Shown: positions 24,054 to 36,770, numbered from the stretch's first letter. The stretch is 64,000 nt of DNA from Berberis thunbergii (GCA_003290165.1 QNQO01000504.1:434001-498000), one strand, 5' to 3'. Translations and numbers: made by a program. Notes: a model not told the origin generated them from the sequence alone.

Positions 24054-25083
24054 TACACATACAATTAACATCACATATAAGTAGAGGGGGTTTGTTTTTG
24101 CTTCTGAATGAAGTGAAAAGTCTTAATAAGAAGTGGACTACCTTGTTTAGAGTGTTTGTTTTTAGTTTTGATAATAAATTCTACTTTTGATTAAAGTAAG
24201 CAACAGGGAGGTGTTGATCACTTAACACTGAGTACTGAGTCAAAGATTATTCCAATAATAACCTTAACATAATTTTGTAATGACAATTGTCATTAAGAAG
24301 ATGAGGCAACAATTGTCATTAAGAGATAAGATTATTCTCTTCACAAAACATTGTGGTTCTGCCTACTTTCACAAGGATTCGGTAAGAAACTTATCTCTTT
24401 TCTCTCATTCATCTTTGTTTTATTTCTCTGTATTTTCAAGTCTTTTTTTCATCTATCCAACTCTCCCTCTCATGTATATTTTAAAGTTTTTAGCATGTAG
24501 TTTTTATGCCTTAAGTATATAAGGAGAAATCAAATCAAATAACCCATGTTTGGATTAATGATTTCATCAAATAACTAGAATTGAAATTGTCATTACAACG
24601 CCACAAATGTATTGCTCAAATTCAACAATAACACCACAGACTTATTGTGTATGATTTTAAGCACAATATTTATCCCATAAATTTTTTCAGCTTAATGGGA
24701 CAAAATTGTCAAATAGTTTCCATTCAACACCTAAAATTAAACACCTTTAATTTTACAACTCATTAAGAAGCAAAACAAACAGTTTATTCAGAACTTCTAA
24801 ATGTTAGAAGTTAGTATAGCGAAAACAAAATAAACACTTCTTGCGAATTTATCCATCATCAAGCAATGTACATATCAGTTAAGACTGTACCATTTTCATA
24901 ATTATTTTTTAGATTTCATATACTTTTCAAGATTTTGGTAAATCTATAGATTTCAGAGATTTTGTTAGAGGCACATACACACTTACTACTTGCATATATT
25001 TCTAAGGGTTGAGCTTTCTTGTGAAATATAACCATCTAAAGGGATTTTGGAAGAAGATGCATATTTTTCATTTAAGGAGACTT
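24054..25083. other. Intergenic, nothing firm
   Basis: No gene supported. Weak inverted similarity between 24085-24160 (GTTTGTTTTTGCTTCTGAAT) and about 24770-24840 hints at an eroded MITE but is too poor to call. Confidence 0.4.
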
Positions 25084-25633
25084 GACTGCAATTATTACTT
25101 TTATCTAATAATCTATTAAAACATTTATTTGGGAAAAAAGTCTCTCACCATTAACGAGGGAAAAAGATGATTTTTGGGTAAAACACAAAGGAAATAATCT
25201 TTACAACTTCAAAGAGAGATTTTTCTCCTTATTTAATGAGTTTTGTTTTCCTTATTTAATGAGAATTGACTACAGTAATTATCTTTACCTAATAAATATA
25301 TTAAATATTTATGTGGGAAAGAGTCTCTCACCATTAAGGAGGGAAAAAAATTATATTTTTGTAACACAAAAAAGAAAGAATATTTTCAACCTCAAAGGGA
25401 TATTTCTCCCCTTATTTAATGGGTTTTTATTTCCTTATTTAATGAGAATTGACTACAGTTATTACTTTTACCTAACAAATTTATTAAAATATTTATTTAA
25501 AAAGAGTCTCTCACCATTAACAAGGAAAAAAATGTTTTCGGGTAAAAGAAAATGGAAAAAATCCTTACTGCTTCAAATGGAGTTTTCTCTCCATATCTAG
25601 GGGTTTTTGTTTCCTTATTTAATGTGTAACCAC
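25084..25633 (+). repeat. Three tandem copies of a 183-184 bp repeat
   Basis: Units start GACTxCAxTxATTA at 25084, 25268 and 25451, each carrying GTCTCTCACCATTAA and ending in CCTTATTTAATG. Reading frames are not conserved between copies, so this looks like non-coding tandem DNA. Confidence 0.85.
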
Positions 25634-26926
25634 CAATCACCAATTAAGGACTCAATCTTTTGTTTCCATCGTGGCTGTTCTTGATGTTATCAAATTCATC
25701 ATAATTGACTTTGACCTACAAAATTAGCATGGGTGAATCAAGGATCATCGTGGGGTTATCTAAATGCACTCTCATGATAAAGTCAGACTTTAAACAAGAA
25801 AGTTGAATTTGGCTTGGTAAAATTAGGGTTGCATACCTTAGTTTTTCTTATTGTTTATTTTATATAATGAGAGAATTTATTCCATTGCTTTACCTTTGAT
25901 TGTGCTACAAAGAGAGATTTAGATTCTCCCTCTATCAAGTTATGTTCTTGTAGGGTTCTTACCCTTCCATGACTTGGTCTACTTTTGGTATTTGCTTCCC
26001 TTTGAGACTCAATGTCATTCTCCTAGTTAGACTAGGAATGGTATAAATGGGCCTTATGCTTATTCTAGCCCAAGGGTCTCTGTTCTGGCTTTTATGTCCT
26101 GGGTCAAGCTCCTAAATTTCAGCCATATTGGGATTGTATAATCTGAGCTTAATTTCCTGACTTATAATTTGGGCTTTGATGTCTCATCAATTCCTTTTTT
26201 TTTTTTTTTTTAATTTTAAATTGGCTACAAGACTAGATATGACATATCGATTCATTTATTTTTGGTTTCTACAAACCAAATCAATGTGAAGGGCTTTGAA
26301 TTTTTGAACCGAACCAAACAGATTGTAAAAATTAACCCAACGGAACTGATGGGTTCGGCTCGATTTGGTCGGTTTGATCAATTTAGTCCATTTTCCAAAC
26401 AGCCCTAACCAAAATGACAAATATATGTACTCTATAAAACATTTTAATCAATCAAATTATAACGTTGAATTTGAGACACAAATTCTCTATAAAGTGAGAA
26501 TCTTCTCCACCTCTTAGAACTCTTTCTCCTTCTGGTTTGTGAGACTTCAATTTTTCAATCTCTTTCTTGTTTTCGATAAGAAGGTCAATAGCTTGAGGAG
26601 GATGTTGAAGATATGTTCATTCATCTATTTCTTGTGTGCGTGTGTGGGGTTCTTTGTTACGTAATCTTTTCAATTTGGGTTTCTCTATATTTTGCCACTA
26701 AATATAGGCAGATCCATTTAGATAAAAATATGCCCGAATTAAGATTAAAACAGGCCCGAATTAAGGCAAACCCCAAAGTGGTAACCAACACAAAGAGCAA
26801 ACCCCTACTTAAACTAGTAAAATTATTTTGAATAAATAAACAAAATATTCCATTACACAAACCCCTACACCTTTTTCCCTGCTCCTATTTCCTCCATTAC
26901 ACACCCTCCCCACCCTCTCTAACTCC

Positions 26927-26975
<49 letters not shown>

Positions 26976-28240
26976 TCTTCTTTTTCCCACTATCTTTATT
27001 TACTCCGTTTAACTCTCCCACATTTTTTAAACTCTTAATCTATTGTTCATCTTTTTCCAACTCCATTCATTTCCTCCATCCCTCTTTCACACCTCTCATT
27101 TTTTTCCCACACTCCTACCATTAAACTTCGTTCTATCTGATTTCCTCCATTAAGCTCTCATTCTCATCTCGAACCAGTCATCATGGTTAGGCCAACCGTG
27201 AAATCAAGAGTCAAAGTTGGGCCAACCATGTACATTTAGATCTCAGGGTTTCAGGTTTGGCCCTACTGTGTGACTGTTGGACAGACAAATTGTGTACTCG
27301 GTCCAACTCGTTGTCGTCATATTGTTGTTTGTTGGCCCAAACCATGAAAAACTGTAAAGAATTATATTATTGTAATTGTTTATTGTTTTTCTCCTCCCAT
27401 TCATTGAATAGAATATAAGTTTATATAGAGCTAACTTTGACATAACCTAATAGAAATAGGAAATCTAGCAAACTTAGGAAACCAAAATACAATAGGAAAC
27501 CTAACCAAACTTAGGAAACCAAAATACAATAGGAAAGTCTTTCTAACCCATTCTGTAACACTTTTCTATTCTGTAACATAGATAGACTTCTATTTTGTGA
27601 CACTTTCCTATGTTGTAACATAGGTAGACTTCTATTCTCTAACAAAAACTAATAAGGGTGTGTTTGATTATAGGAAAAGGAAAATATTTCATGGAACATT
27701 TTCTTTTCCTTTGCCTCATAGGTAAAAAATAACTATTATTTTTCTATGTGTGTTATTTGATTACCATAGATTTGTCACAAGGATAATTGTCATTTTCCAA
27801 ACTAGATTTGTTTGATTAACGATAACTTTCCTTGGATAAAAGCATTTGGAATAAATAAAATTACTTCAAATTATAAATTCTTCAATCTTTACTCCAACAT
27901 ATCTCCACCACTCTATTTCCTCCAAATTTCTATTTTGCATATGTTTCTTATTGATATGCCAATGGATATGGCTAGAATATTGCATTGAATGGAACCCCAT
28001 TTCATTGCTAGCCCCCTATCCACTTTTCTATCTGATCCTTTAATATCCTTTTTAGTTTTCTCCACCTCAGCTTATTACTAACTTGAGTTTCAAAGGCTCT
28101 TAAAATAGAAAACTTTTCTAGAGAGTCAGGCCAGGCAAGCCAGGCCCGCACTAGGCCAGACCCAATACCATCCATCATCCTAGAGATGTTCATAATGGCC
28201 CAATCGAACACAATCACACAGACAAAAAACCCCCATGTCG
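25634..28240. other. Gene-free stretch with simple repeats and repeat fragments
   Basis: No gene supported. It holds a T run near 26190, a (TA)n of about 39 bases (26930-26968), short direct repeats at 27440-27650 (ACTTAGGAAACCAAAATACA twice; CTTCTATT(C/T)T(G/C)T blocks) and, at 27657, a lone GGGTGTGTTTGATTATAGG resembling one end of a MITE. Confidence 0.45.
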
Positions 28241-28248
28241 CTGTCATG

Positions 28249-29301
28249 TAGGGATGGCAGTGGGGCAAATTTTCACGGATACCCGCTCCACCCAAACTGT
28301 TTTAGGAGGATTTGAGTTTACCTTAACGAATTTCGGGGCGGATTCGAAGATCTAAAGTACATCTGTCGCAAATTTGAGGTGAATACGGATTTAACCATAT
28401 CCTCTTTGCGAATATCCGCCCCGCTAACTAATTATAATTTATTGTAGTTTAAACAATAAGTTAACTTTCATACGATTCCACCCATGTGACTCCTATCACT
28501 ATCAAAGCATGAATTAGGTGACTTTTTGTGTCTTTCTTTTCCCAAGAATTTTTCTTTGTGAAAAAGAAATAAAGAAAGAGTCTGAGTGAAGAGTTAGAAA
28601 TTATGAAGAGACTGAGACAGAGAAGAAGTTCACACTTCATTTTCCTGCAGTACACAACACAGGGATAGAACCAAATAAAGAATCAAATCTTTCTGGATGT
28701 ACCTTCTAGCCAAAACCATCAAAGAAGGCTCGATAATCCCATCACAAAGTTGAAGAACCAAATAAAGAGTCGACTCTTTCTGGATGTTTTAGTCAGTGAG
28801 AGTACAACCCTCTTCAAGCTACTTACTAGCAAAGATCAACCTCTGCTAGTCAGGTGGAATCCCTTTTTTGTCTTGGATCTTAGCTTTGACATTGTTGATC
28901 ATATCAGATGATTCAACTTTGAGGGTGATTGTCTTCCCTTTAGGGTTTTCATGAAGATCTGTATCTTTCTCCTATCTGTTTTTCTCTTTTCCGCTAATAA
29001 AAAAAAGGATACAATCTCTCCCTTCGCCAAATCATTTTCACTTGATCAAACTTTGCTTGTTGAGACTAAGAAGATGGCCAGATCGAGATCTGATTTGGTT
29101 GTTGTTGGGGTTTCTATTGAAAATGAGAAGAAATAAAGTTTTTGGGTTTTTTAAACGGATATTTGGGGTGGGACGGATCCGTCCGGGGCGGGGATGGTAT
29201 TAAAAAAATATCTAAAGGAGTATTTATGGCGGATTGGGGGATCCGCAATCTCTAGCGGGGCGGGGATGGATTTGTCCAAATCCGCCCCGTTGTCATCCCT
29301 A
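28249..29301. mobile_element. Complete non-autonomous hAT element carrying a host gene fragment
   Basis: 1053 bp bounded by TAGGGATGGCAGTGGGGC and the inverted TAGGGATGACAACGGGGCGG, and flanked by the perfect 8-bp duplication CTGTCATG (28241-28248 and 29302-29309). Eight-base duplications and these termini are diagnostic of hAT transposons. No transposase is present, so it depends on an autonomous relative. The interior contains a processed or degraded ubiquitin-eL40 sequence on the minus strand. Confidence 0.93.
28660..28964 (-). pseudogene. Ubiquitin-ribosomal protein eL40 (UBA52 type) pseudogene inside hAT
   Basis: Reading from 28964 leftward, the codons follow ubiquitin residues 1 to 76, then (28737-28699) the first 13 residues of eL40 starting IIEPSLM, then (28698-28660) a second copy of ubiquitin residues from about 61 to 73. 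It is dead: the start codon is ATA, one base is missing near residues 8-9, there are stops at positions of Gln40, Gln49 and Tyr59, and the Gly75-Gly76 cleavage site is changed. The switch from eL40 back to ubiquitin occurs at a short shared sequence around the Tyr codon, suggesting recombination. Intact Ub-eL40 genes supply ubiquitin and a 60S ribosomal protein. Confidence 0.9.
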
Positions 29302-29309
29302 CTGTCATG

Positions 29310-30212
29310 GCTCTAAGGGCTTGGCTGTCTAGATTTTTTTGTAAAATAGAAAATACCCCATGTTCAAGAGTTGTGTTATGTCTTTGTTGAGAAAAACTTT
29401 TCAAACTAAGGCTAGTTCATGATGCAAATTTCAAAAAACCAATAGTTACTCATAATACCTTAAGCTTTTCAAAATGAATTATAAATGGTAAAAAGTAAGT
29501 CAAGGACCAATAACACTCCCCAAAATGTGTGGTACAAGGTTTATTAGACACACATCCTCCTCCCCTCCCCCCACCCCCACGTTATTCTAAATTAGGCGTG
29601 CCCCCTCCAATTGGACAAAACATAATTTTGTTCTATGCAAGGATTTTATTTTTGTATTGCCAAAAATGCCCTAATGTAAAATGATAAAAAATAATAATTA
29701 ACTTTTGATTGCCAATTCAACTTAAATATCCATTTGTGAGACGAATCCAATTGAGATGCCTATTTCAATTCCCATGTAACTAACAATTTAGATGCACCAC
29801 CACAACATTAGAGCTCAAACACACTATTAAAGCACTTGCAAATGGGGTGTCAACAAAATAAAATAAAATAATAACAACCAGTGGGTGACCATTTTAAATG
29901 CAATTAAAACTGTCAAACATAAAAATTCAGATACAAGACTACATAACACAATTCAATTTTTGTTACATGTCATTACATCCCAATAAATACACTGCCAAAA
30001 GTTTGCATTCGTCTCTATAACCACCCCAACCTCAACAGACTCATTGTCATTGTTTTTTCTCCTTTTTTTCCCGATGTTTTATAACATTTTGCCTCTTTCT
30101 GGAGAATGTTCAACTGCCTATTTCTATTACATGTCAACCAACACTCTTGTTGCTTAATAAAACCATCAACCTTTGACCAATAACATTGTCGATCCTCCAC
30201 CCTCTGATAAGA
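29310..30212. other. Intergenic, nothing recognised
   Basis: AT-rich with a C-rich patch near 29560-29580. No supported gene or element end. Confidence 0.45.
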
Positions 30213-30773
30213 TATTTTTCACCTCCCGAGATGTCATCTTCCATGAAAACATCTTCCCATATTCCTTCATAAATCATGATAAAAAATTACATCCCCACCT
30301 TACCAAAACCCTTAGATACCGACATTGACAATCATGTAATCACCGCAACATCCAACAATACAAATCCACCGCAAAACGAGCCTAAAACCACAAATCCTGA
30401 CACTACCAGCCAATCGAACCCACCCCCAATCACCCACATTTCAACAAAGACCAGAACCATCTGAAATGGGATCGATCGATATACTAGGCAATCCTCACTA
30501 GTTGATGGAACCCATGACAAAGGCCGATACTTCGTCGCTCCACCCGATCAAAATGAACACCTACTCACCTCCAAGATTATCAAATCAAGTTAAATCAATT
30601 TATGCAAGAGCCTAGACAACCTCATATTGACGCAATTCATCATTTAATTAGGTACTTAAAAGGTTTACCAGGGCAAGGGTTACTATTTCCTTCCACAAAC
30701 AATTTGAGTATAGTCGGGTATTGTGATGTAGATTGGGCTGGAAATGCAACGGTTACTATTTACTTAGGTACTT
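30213..30773 (+). pseudogene. Plus-strand copia pol fragment with internal deletion
   Basis: 30213-30597 is the inverted copy of 32253-32600 (the integrase-to-RT linker region of copia pol), and 30605-30750 is the inverted copy of about 31264-31378 (end of RT and start of RNase H, with a DxDWAG motif). The RT between them is missing. It lies tail to tail with the larger minus-strand copia element. Confidence 0.75.
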
Positions 30774-30848
30774 AAAATATGGAGCGTAATGGAGATGAAG
30801 AGAAAAAACTGTGTTTCAAAATGTATATTATGTTCTTCATATCTTTCA
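30774..30848 (-). repeat. Truncated 3' LTR of the copia element
   Basis: Matches the part of the 5' LTR next to the primer site (from about 36833, AAAATATGGAGCGTAATG...). It directly touches the end of pol, so the rest of the 3' LTR and the polypurine tract have been deleted. Confidence 0.75.
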
Positions 30849-33626
30849 AAGAAGTGTGTGAAAAGGAACTTGCCCCAATGCCTTAGTGTATATGTCTCCA
30901 ATCTGATTCACACTTGATATGTAGGTTGTTTTAATTTCCCTTTTGTCAATGCGTTCCCAAACAAAGTGGCAGTCAATCTCGATATGTTTGGTTCTTTCAT
31001 GAAAAACTGGATTAGCAGCAATATGCATAGTTGCTTGGTTGGTCACGGTACAGTGTCACTGGTTCTGGATGTTCGATGCCTAAATCTCATAATAAATTTA
31101 TCAGCCAAGTCAGCTTACAAGTGATAGAAGCCATAGACCTATACTCTACTTCTTTAGAAGACTTGGACACCATAGCTTGCTTCTTGCTTTTCCAAGAGAT
31201 GAGAGATTTTCCTAGTAAAACACAATAACTCGTAACTGATTGGCATGTAGTAATGCCTCCTGCCCAATCTGCATCACAAAACCCGACTAGACTCAAATTG
31301 TTTGTGGAAGGAAATAGTAACCTTGCCCCGGTGAACCTTTTAAGTACCTAAGTAAACAATGAACTGCATCAAGATGAGGTTGTCTACTAGTCGTCGATAA
31401 TGTGTTGGATCTTTGAGTAAGTCACCATCGGTGGGAGTCAACTTCAAAGATTGTTCCATTGGGAATTTGGAGGGTTTTGCTCCAAGTAAACCTACTTCTT
31501 GAAGGACGTCAAGTGTGTATTTGCGTTGATTAATAGATATACTCATTCGTGATCTTGCTATCTCAACACCAAGGAAATATTTTAATGTTCTAAGATCCTT
31601 CAATTTGAAGCAAGACCCAAGAAAGGTCTTCACATCATTGAATAACTTTTTGATCATTCCCTGTAATAATCTTGTCATCAACATAAAAGAGAATGGTTGT
31701 ATAGGAGGTTCCACAGACCTTAGTAAAAGGGGAGTAACTGACTCGTGATTGTTGAAAACCAAACTTGTTAATGACGGAGAGGAATTCGTGGAACCATGAT
31801 CGAGAAGCTTGTTTTAAGCCATACAAAGATTTGTGGAGTCGACATACAATTTGCTCCCCCTATTGACAAAAGCTTGGAGGAGGATGCATGTAGACTTCTT
31901 CGATGAGATCATCATGTAAAAAATGCTTTATACCTTTCAACAGTGCCATTGGAATTATACTTGATCTTGAACACCTATTTGCACCCAATGGGACGATGAT
32001 TCAAGAGAAAAAGAATGAGTGACCAAGTCTTGTCAGCCTCAAGTGCAACAATTTCACATTTCATTGCGTCAATCCATTTATGGTCTCGACAAACCTGCTC
32101 ATATGTTTCTGGTTCAACCAAGTGAGAAACGTTACAAGCAAAGGTTCGATGAGCATGAGAAAGATTGGAATATGACACATACCTTGACAAAGGATGGTGA
32201 GTGTTTGATTTAACTTAAAGAGACGTGTCTGAAACAGGTAGAGTATGGTTGATTTGATCATCTTGGAGGTGAGTAGGTGTTCGTTTTGATCGGGTGAAGC
32301 GGCAAAGTGTCGTGTCGACCTCTGTCATGGGTTTCGTCAACTAATGAGGATTGCTTAGTCCACCGGTCAGTGCCATTTCAGATGGTTCTAGTCTCTGTTG
32401 AAATGTGGGCGATTGGGGGGGGGGGGGGGGGGTTTGGTTGGCTGGTAGTGTTAGGATTTGTGGTTTCAGGCTCGTTTTGTGGTGGATTTGTATCATTGGA
32501 TGGTTTGGTAAGGTGGGGATGTCATTTTTTTATCATTATTTATGGTGGAATATGGGAAGATGTTTTCATGGAAGACGACACTCGGGAGGTGAATAATTTC
32601 TTATAAGCCAGATCATAAACAAGATAAGCCTTTTGCTTCGGTGATACCCAAGAAATACACAACGTCGTGCATGAGTGTCAAATTTATGAGTGGGTTGTAG
32701 GTTTGTGACAAAACATAGACAACCATAGATTAGCATGTGGGAGTAAGAAGGTGACTTTTTGTGTAATCGCTCATATGGTGTTTTGTTTGTAAAAAGTGGT
32801 GTGGGTAAGCGACTAATCAGATAGCAAGCTATTTTAATGTGTTCCCCCGAAAACTTCAAAAGTAGTTTGGCTTGGACGCGTAGTGCTCGAGCAACATTCA
32901 AGATTTGGAGATGCTTGCGCTCCACAACCCCATTCTGTTGAGGTGTGCATGTACAAGATCATTGGAAATTTGTACCATTCTCATTGAAGAAGTTTCGTAA
33001 AGAAATAAATTCTCCCCCATTATTGAATTTCAAAGTTTTAATCCCTTGTTATGTAGCATCTTAACCCAAATAAAGAAGTCTTTTAAAATGGATTGTGTTT
33101 CAAACTTATAACGCATAAGATGGACCCAAGTATATCAAGAATAATCATCAACAATGGTTTAATAAAAATGTGTTCCAAAATGTGAATAAATCTTATGAGG
33201 TCCCCAGATGTCACAATGGATTAAATCAAAAGGTGCATGACTAGAAATGCTACTATTGGAAAAAGGTACACGAGTTTGTTTTGCTAGAGGGCAAACATCA
33301 CAAAAACCATGGGAATCAAAAGAAATTTCTGGAGTAGTTTTAGATAATACTTGGAGTGGAGAAATAGATGAATGCCCGAGTCGTTTGTGCCAAAGGTTGG
33401 ATGTGCGATGGGCGGTGTTGGATAAGTGTGAACTTTGGTTATTGTAAGGTAGTACAGACCATTGCTCTCTTTGCCTAGTCCATTCGTCTGCTTTGTAGTT
33501 AAATCCCATATCACACAAAAATCAGGGTAAAAATGTCACATTACAACCTAAGGCTTGTGTCAATTGGCTAATGGAAAGTAAATTTACTTTAAATTTCGGG
33601 ACATAGAGCACATTATCAATAGTCAT
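30849..33626 (-). pseudogene. pol: Ty1/copia pol, decayed
   Basis: From right to left on the minus strand: a pre-integrase zinc region (WHKRLGH ... CDVCPLAK, 33420-33260), integrase (32925-32600), the linker with an 18-base G run, reverse transcriptase with MYGLKQ and YVDD motifs (31826-31640) and LGVEI (about 31560), RNase H with DADWAG and a KSSKEVEYRS stretch (31296-31090), and a C-terminal GDIYTKAL motif (about 30900). Frames change several times, so it is not functional. Protease and the gag C-terminus are missing at the junction with the inserted element at 33627. Confidence 0.85.
32415..32432 (+). repeat. 18-base poly(G) tract
   Basis: Uninterrupted G18 in the decayed copia linker. 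The inverted sister copy has only short C runs at the matching place (about 30419-30426), so the tract expanded after duplication. Confidence 0.9.
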
Positions 33627-34298
33627 TGACGCAGCCAATTTCTGCTCCCTGCTTTGATCTGATCCCACTAACCTGCACAAGTAACACCGGTGAGCCACAT
33701 ACCATCGTTGTTGTGGTCGATGACACTCCGATGCTAAAGTCAGACAGGGATCTGAGAAAGGCGTAATGCTATAAATAGGGAATTTATAGCGTACCTTAAC
33801 TTACCAACCTCATGTATTTTTTATAGTGCAGGAGTCCTGGTTCTACCAGGCCATCATTGGCGTATTTTAGGAAAGAGATCTTCGTGGAAATCCTTATCTA
33901 ATTAGGAGTTGTGTTGTAGGAGGGAAGTTCCATGTTAACCCTGTGCTCTTAGATACGTGGGAAATAGTTTCGAATCCAAGAGCAATCCGTAGGAGGAAGT
34001 TTCCTTGCGTGGAATGTACTTTGGTATTTGCTTCCTAGTTGGAAGCAAAGACCTGTTGTAGTTGCCCATCCAAAGTTGATCATCGAGATACTTGCCTTAG
34101 AAGGACTCATAGGTATTGAGGATAGATGTGATACGCCTAGCACGCTATAAGAATTCGGGTCCGTCTGGCGAATTGGATCAGGTGGGGTTAGAATCGCTTG
34201 GGCTGGATCAGTGTTGGCTGATGTTGGGGCCCGTAAGTTCTCGAGATCATCATTACATATGTATGGCTCAGGGATGTGATCATTTTTATGTAGCATCA
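33627..34298 (-). repeat. 3' LTR of a truncated Ty3/gypsy-type element
   Basis: Read on the minus strand it starts TGATGCTACATAAAAATGAT and ends CTGCGTCA, and it is a diverged copy of the LTRs at 40528-41215 and 56032-56719 (672 versus 688 bp). The preceding CGGGGGAGTAAC (34310-34299) is the polypurine tract. The element is inserted into copia sequence and lacks its 5' half. Confidence 0.85.
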
Positions 34299-34568
34299 GT
34301 TACTCCCCCGAGTTAGTGGGTTGTCACATCGGTTTGCTAAGTCATCTATTTGAAATGTTACGCCGCTCATGATGATGATTGAGTCTGAGTCGCTACTTGA
34401 GCCATGCGCTGCATTAGTTGGACGTGTGTCGATTCAGTGGAAAAGAGGCGAGAACTTAATCTCTATTTAGGTCATCCGTAGTGTAGAGTCTGACTCTTCT
34501 ACTTTCCTTGCTTTCAAAGTTATCGCTCTTTTCATCTTCTGATTAAAAAGGATTGTTCATCTTCGTCA

Positions 34569-36362
34569 TGGCTCAACAAAATCTCCTTGACGACGCGACC
34601 TTGGCCAAGGGCCTAGAGTTCTTCAAAGACAGGTTGCTTTCTGAGCCTGGCCTTGCTGAAATCCGTACGAAGTTCGGAGTCCCTGAGGACCTGCCATTGT
34701 ATGTCTTGGAGGATGACCAAACGCTAATGTTGCCATCGGCGGGTTCATCTGTTTGCATCAAGGCATTCTTCAAACCAGATTGCATTTCCCTATTCTGGAT
34801 GTGATCTGGGAATTCTTAGATCTTTTGGGGATTCCTCTGGCCTAGTTGGGGCCTAACGGATATAAATTCATCCTCCTCATCCTTATTAGGGCGAAGGAGG
34901 GTGGTGTCCACATGACTCAGCGAGTAATCCAGTTGCTGACCTCCCTTCAACTAATGAGTAATGTTGTCTATAAAATGACGTCGCTGGCTTGTTTCATGAA
35001 TCTGCCCGATGATTTTATGTTCTGGCAGAAGTACTGCTTCTTAGCCCTTTCGAATTCAAAGTTTTTTCAGTGCAAGGGTCGTCCGCTCGAATGAGAGTTT
35101 AGGCCACTTCATAAGTTTGACTTTTTCTATTGACTTTGATATGCCTTATTGAAAGCTAGCTGATCATCGCTGGTGTTTCTTTGCAGAAAGGTTTTCCACC
35201 ACTCCCATTACCCTAGAGGAGCAAGACACTATAAAGACATTCCGCGGTTTGTCGACGAATAACGTGGTGGATGTCATAAGCGTCTTCAACTTCATTCGTA
35301 GTAAGTTGTAGGACAACTAGGATGTGGCACCACTATTTACTGAGTGTCTCGAGTCAAGTCGGAGGACGGGGCCTCTTCTAGGAAGATGAAGGCCGTTGAG
35401 GCCAAAGTTTCCATTATGTTTGATTCGGAGCAGCCACCTAAAACGCTTGCCTATTTTGTGAGTTCAAAGAGGTCACGTGTCTGATCTGGGTTGCTTTTAG
35501 CACAACCCGCTCTAAGGGGAGAAGTGCGTGAGTCTGATCTGCCTGTTAGGGCTGAAACTGATGCGTCCGACTGGGAGAAGGATTACCTGTGATTTGCAGT
35601 GGTTGAAGACAAGTCGAGTCTTAGTGATGTGCAGGCCGAAGCTTTGAATGAGTGTCTAGTATGAGTTCCAATGGCGGCTTTTGCCTCTTCTAATTCACAT
35701 GGGGGACTATCCCAATAAAAGGCTTCAGTGAAGGTTCGCCTGAGGTTGTAGAATCTGATCGTCCCATTGGCGCGCCGTCTAAGAGTGGTCATGGCACATG
35801 CCAAGTTTCTTGTAGTCCGCACTATTCGCCGTCCCATTCCAGGCCACAATTAGAAGTATTGGAGGGAGTTTTGGATAATTTGCTTCCTCCTCTTCTTTCG
35901 GACCCCGTTGAGTCGTCTCGCACTAAAGGGTCGGTTGTTTGTGATAAGGGAAAGGTTGCGAAGTAGAGCCTGGGAACAGTGGCAACTACGAAGGGTGGCG
36001 TCGGCGTGATTCCTTATCTGGGAAGGCTTCATCGGGATGCGCGGATAAGTCTTTTGCCAGACTTGTTGAGGATGAGTTCTCAGGTCTAGCCCCAAGAAGT
36101 TTACGTGGAGTACGCTTTGAGGAAGCATATAACCAGGCGTCACAACTGGCTGATGGATTGCGCTCCGAAGCCCGAGGAGCATACGCTGGAAGTGTGTATG
36201 GATAAGGGTTTAAAGTACCTTATGCTGGGCATGTATGACTTGAGCCAAGTGGTCGTTGCTGTGACAGAAGTCGAGGTGGATTTTGAGAGGGTATACAACA
36301 TGGAACGTGTCTTCTCGCACATGCAGACATTGTATTCTGATGCGCTCTATGAAATGATATGG
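34569..36362 (+). pseudogene. Antisense ORF of the gypsy-type element (Transposase_28-like)
   Basis: Runs opposite to the element's LTR. It starts MAQQNLL at 34569; the region around FGVPEDLP and IWEFLDLLGIP resembles the 'putative gypsy type transposon' domain (PF04195-like) annotated in many plant genomes. Further on (36105-36362) is a block beginning EYALRKHITRRHNW. The same blocks occur, again antisense, at 55833-53464 in the related element. Several stops and frameshifts show decay. The role of such antisense frames in Tat-lineage retrotransposons is unknown. Confidence 0.7.
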
Positions 36363-36770
36363 GCCCAACTCATCCCAAAGTGCATTCATTTTGGTGTAGT
36401 ACATTGAAATGGATTGATGTCCCTGTCGCTGTTTTACAATCTCTTGGAGAACCTGATAGATTCGAGAGTCATTTCTTTGTGAGAATCGACTGCAGTTTTT
36501 GCATAGATAATACTACCTACAATATTAGAATGTACAAAGTTCAAGATCCATGATAGTACCATATGATTGCGACATTCCCATATTGGAAATTTTGCATCAG
36601 CCAAAGATGGTGCTTGAACCATCTCATTGATAAAACAAATTTTGTTTAAAAGCGATTTGCATAGAGCGGCTCCATTGTCCGTAGTTATCTCCTTCGAGTA
36701 GTTTGGAAACAAGGACCAACCCAGTGTGACCGGAATGGTGCAAGGTGAGTGGATCTGATTCATTCTTTAT
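36363..36770 (-). pseudogene. gag: Ty1/copia gag fragment
   Basis: The minus-strand frames give the conserved copia Gag blocks: a W-N-H-x-V-L-S-W-I-L-like stretch (about 36590-36550), an IYQVLQEI segment (about 36460) and YYTKMNALWDELG (36402-36364). Frameshifts and stops are present. It stops abruptly at the inserted gypsy-type fragment. Confidence 0.8.

Noticed and set aside
25259..25600. 113-codon plus-strand frame
   Set aside because: Frame crosses tandem 183-bp units but is not conserved between them.
32307..32606. Gly-rich plus-strand frame
   Set aside because: Produced by the G18 tract and by the antisense of copia pol.
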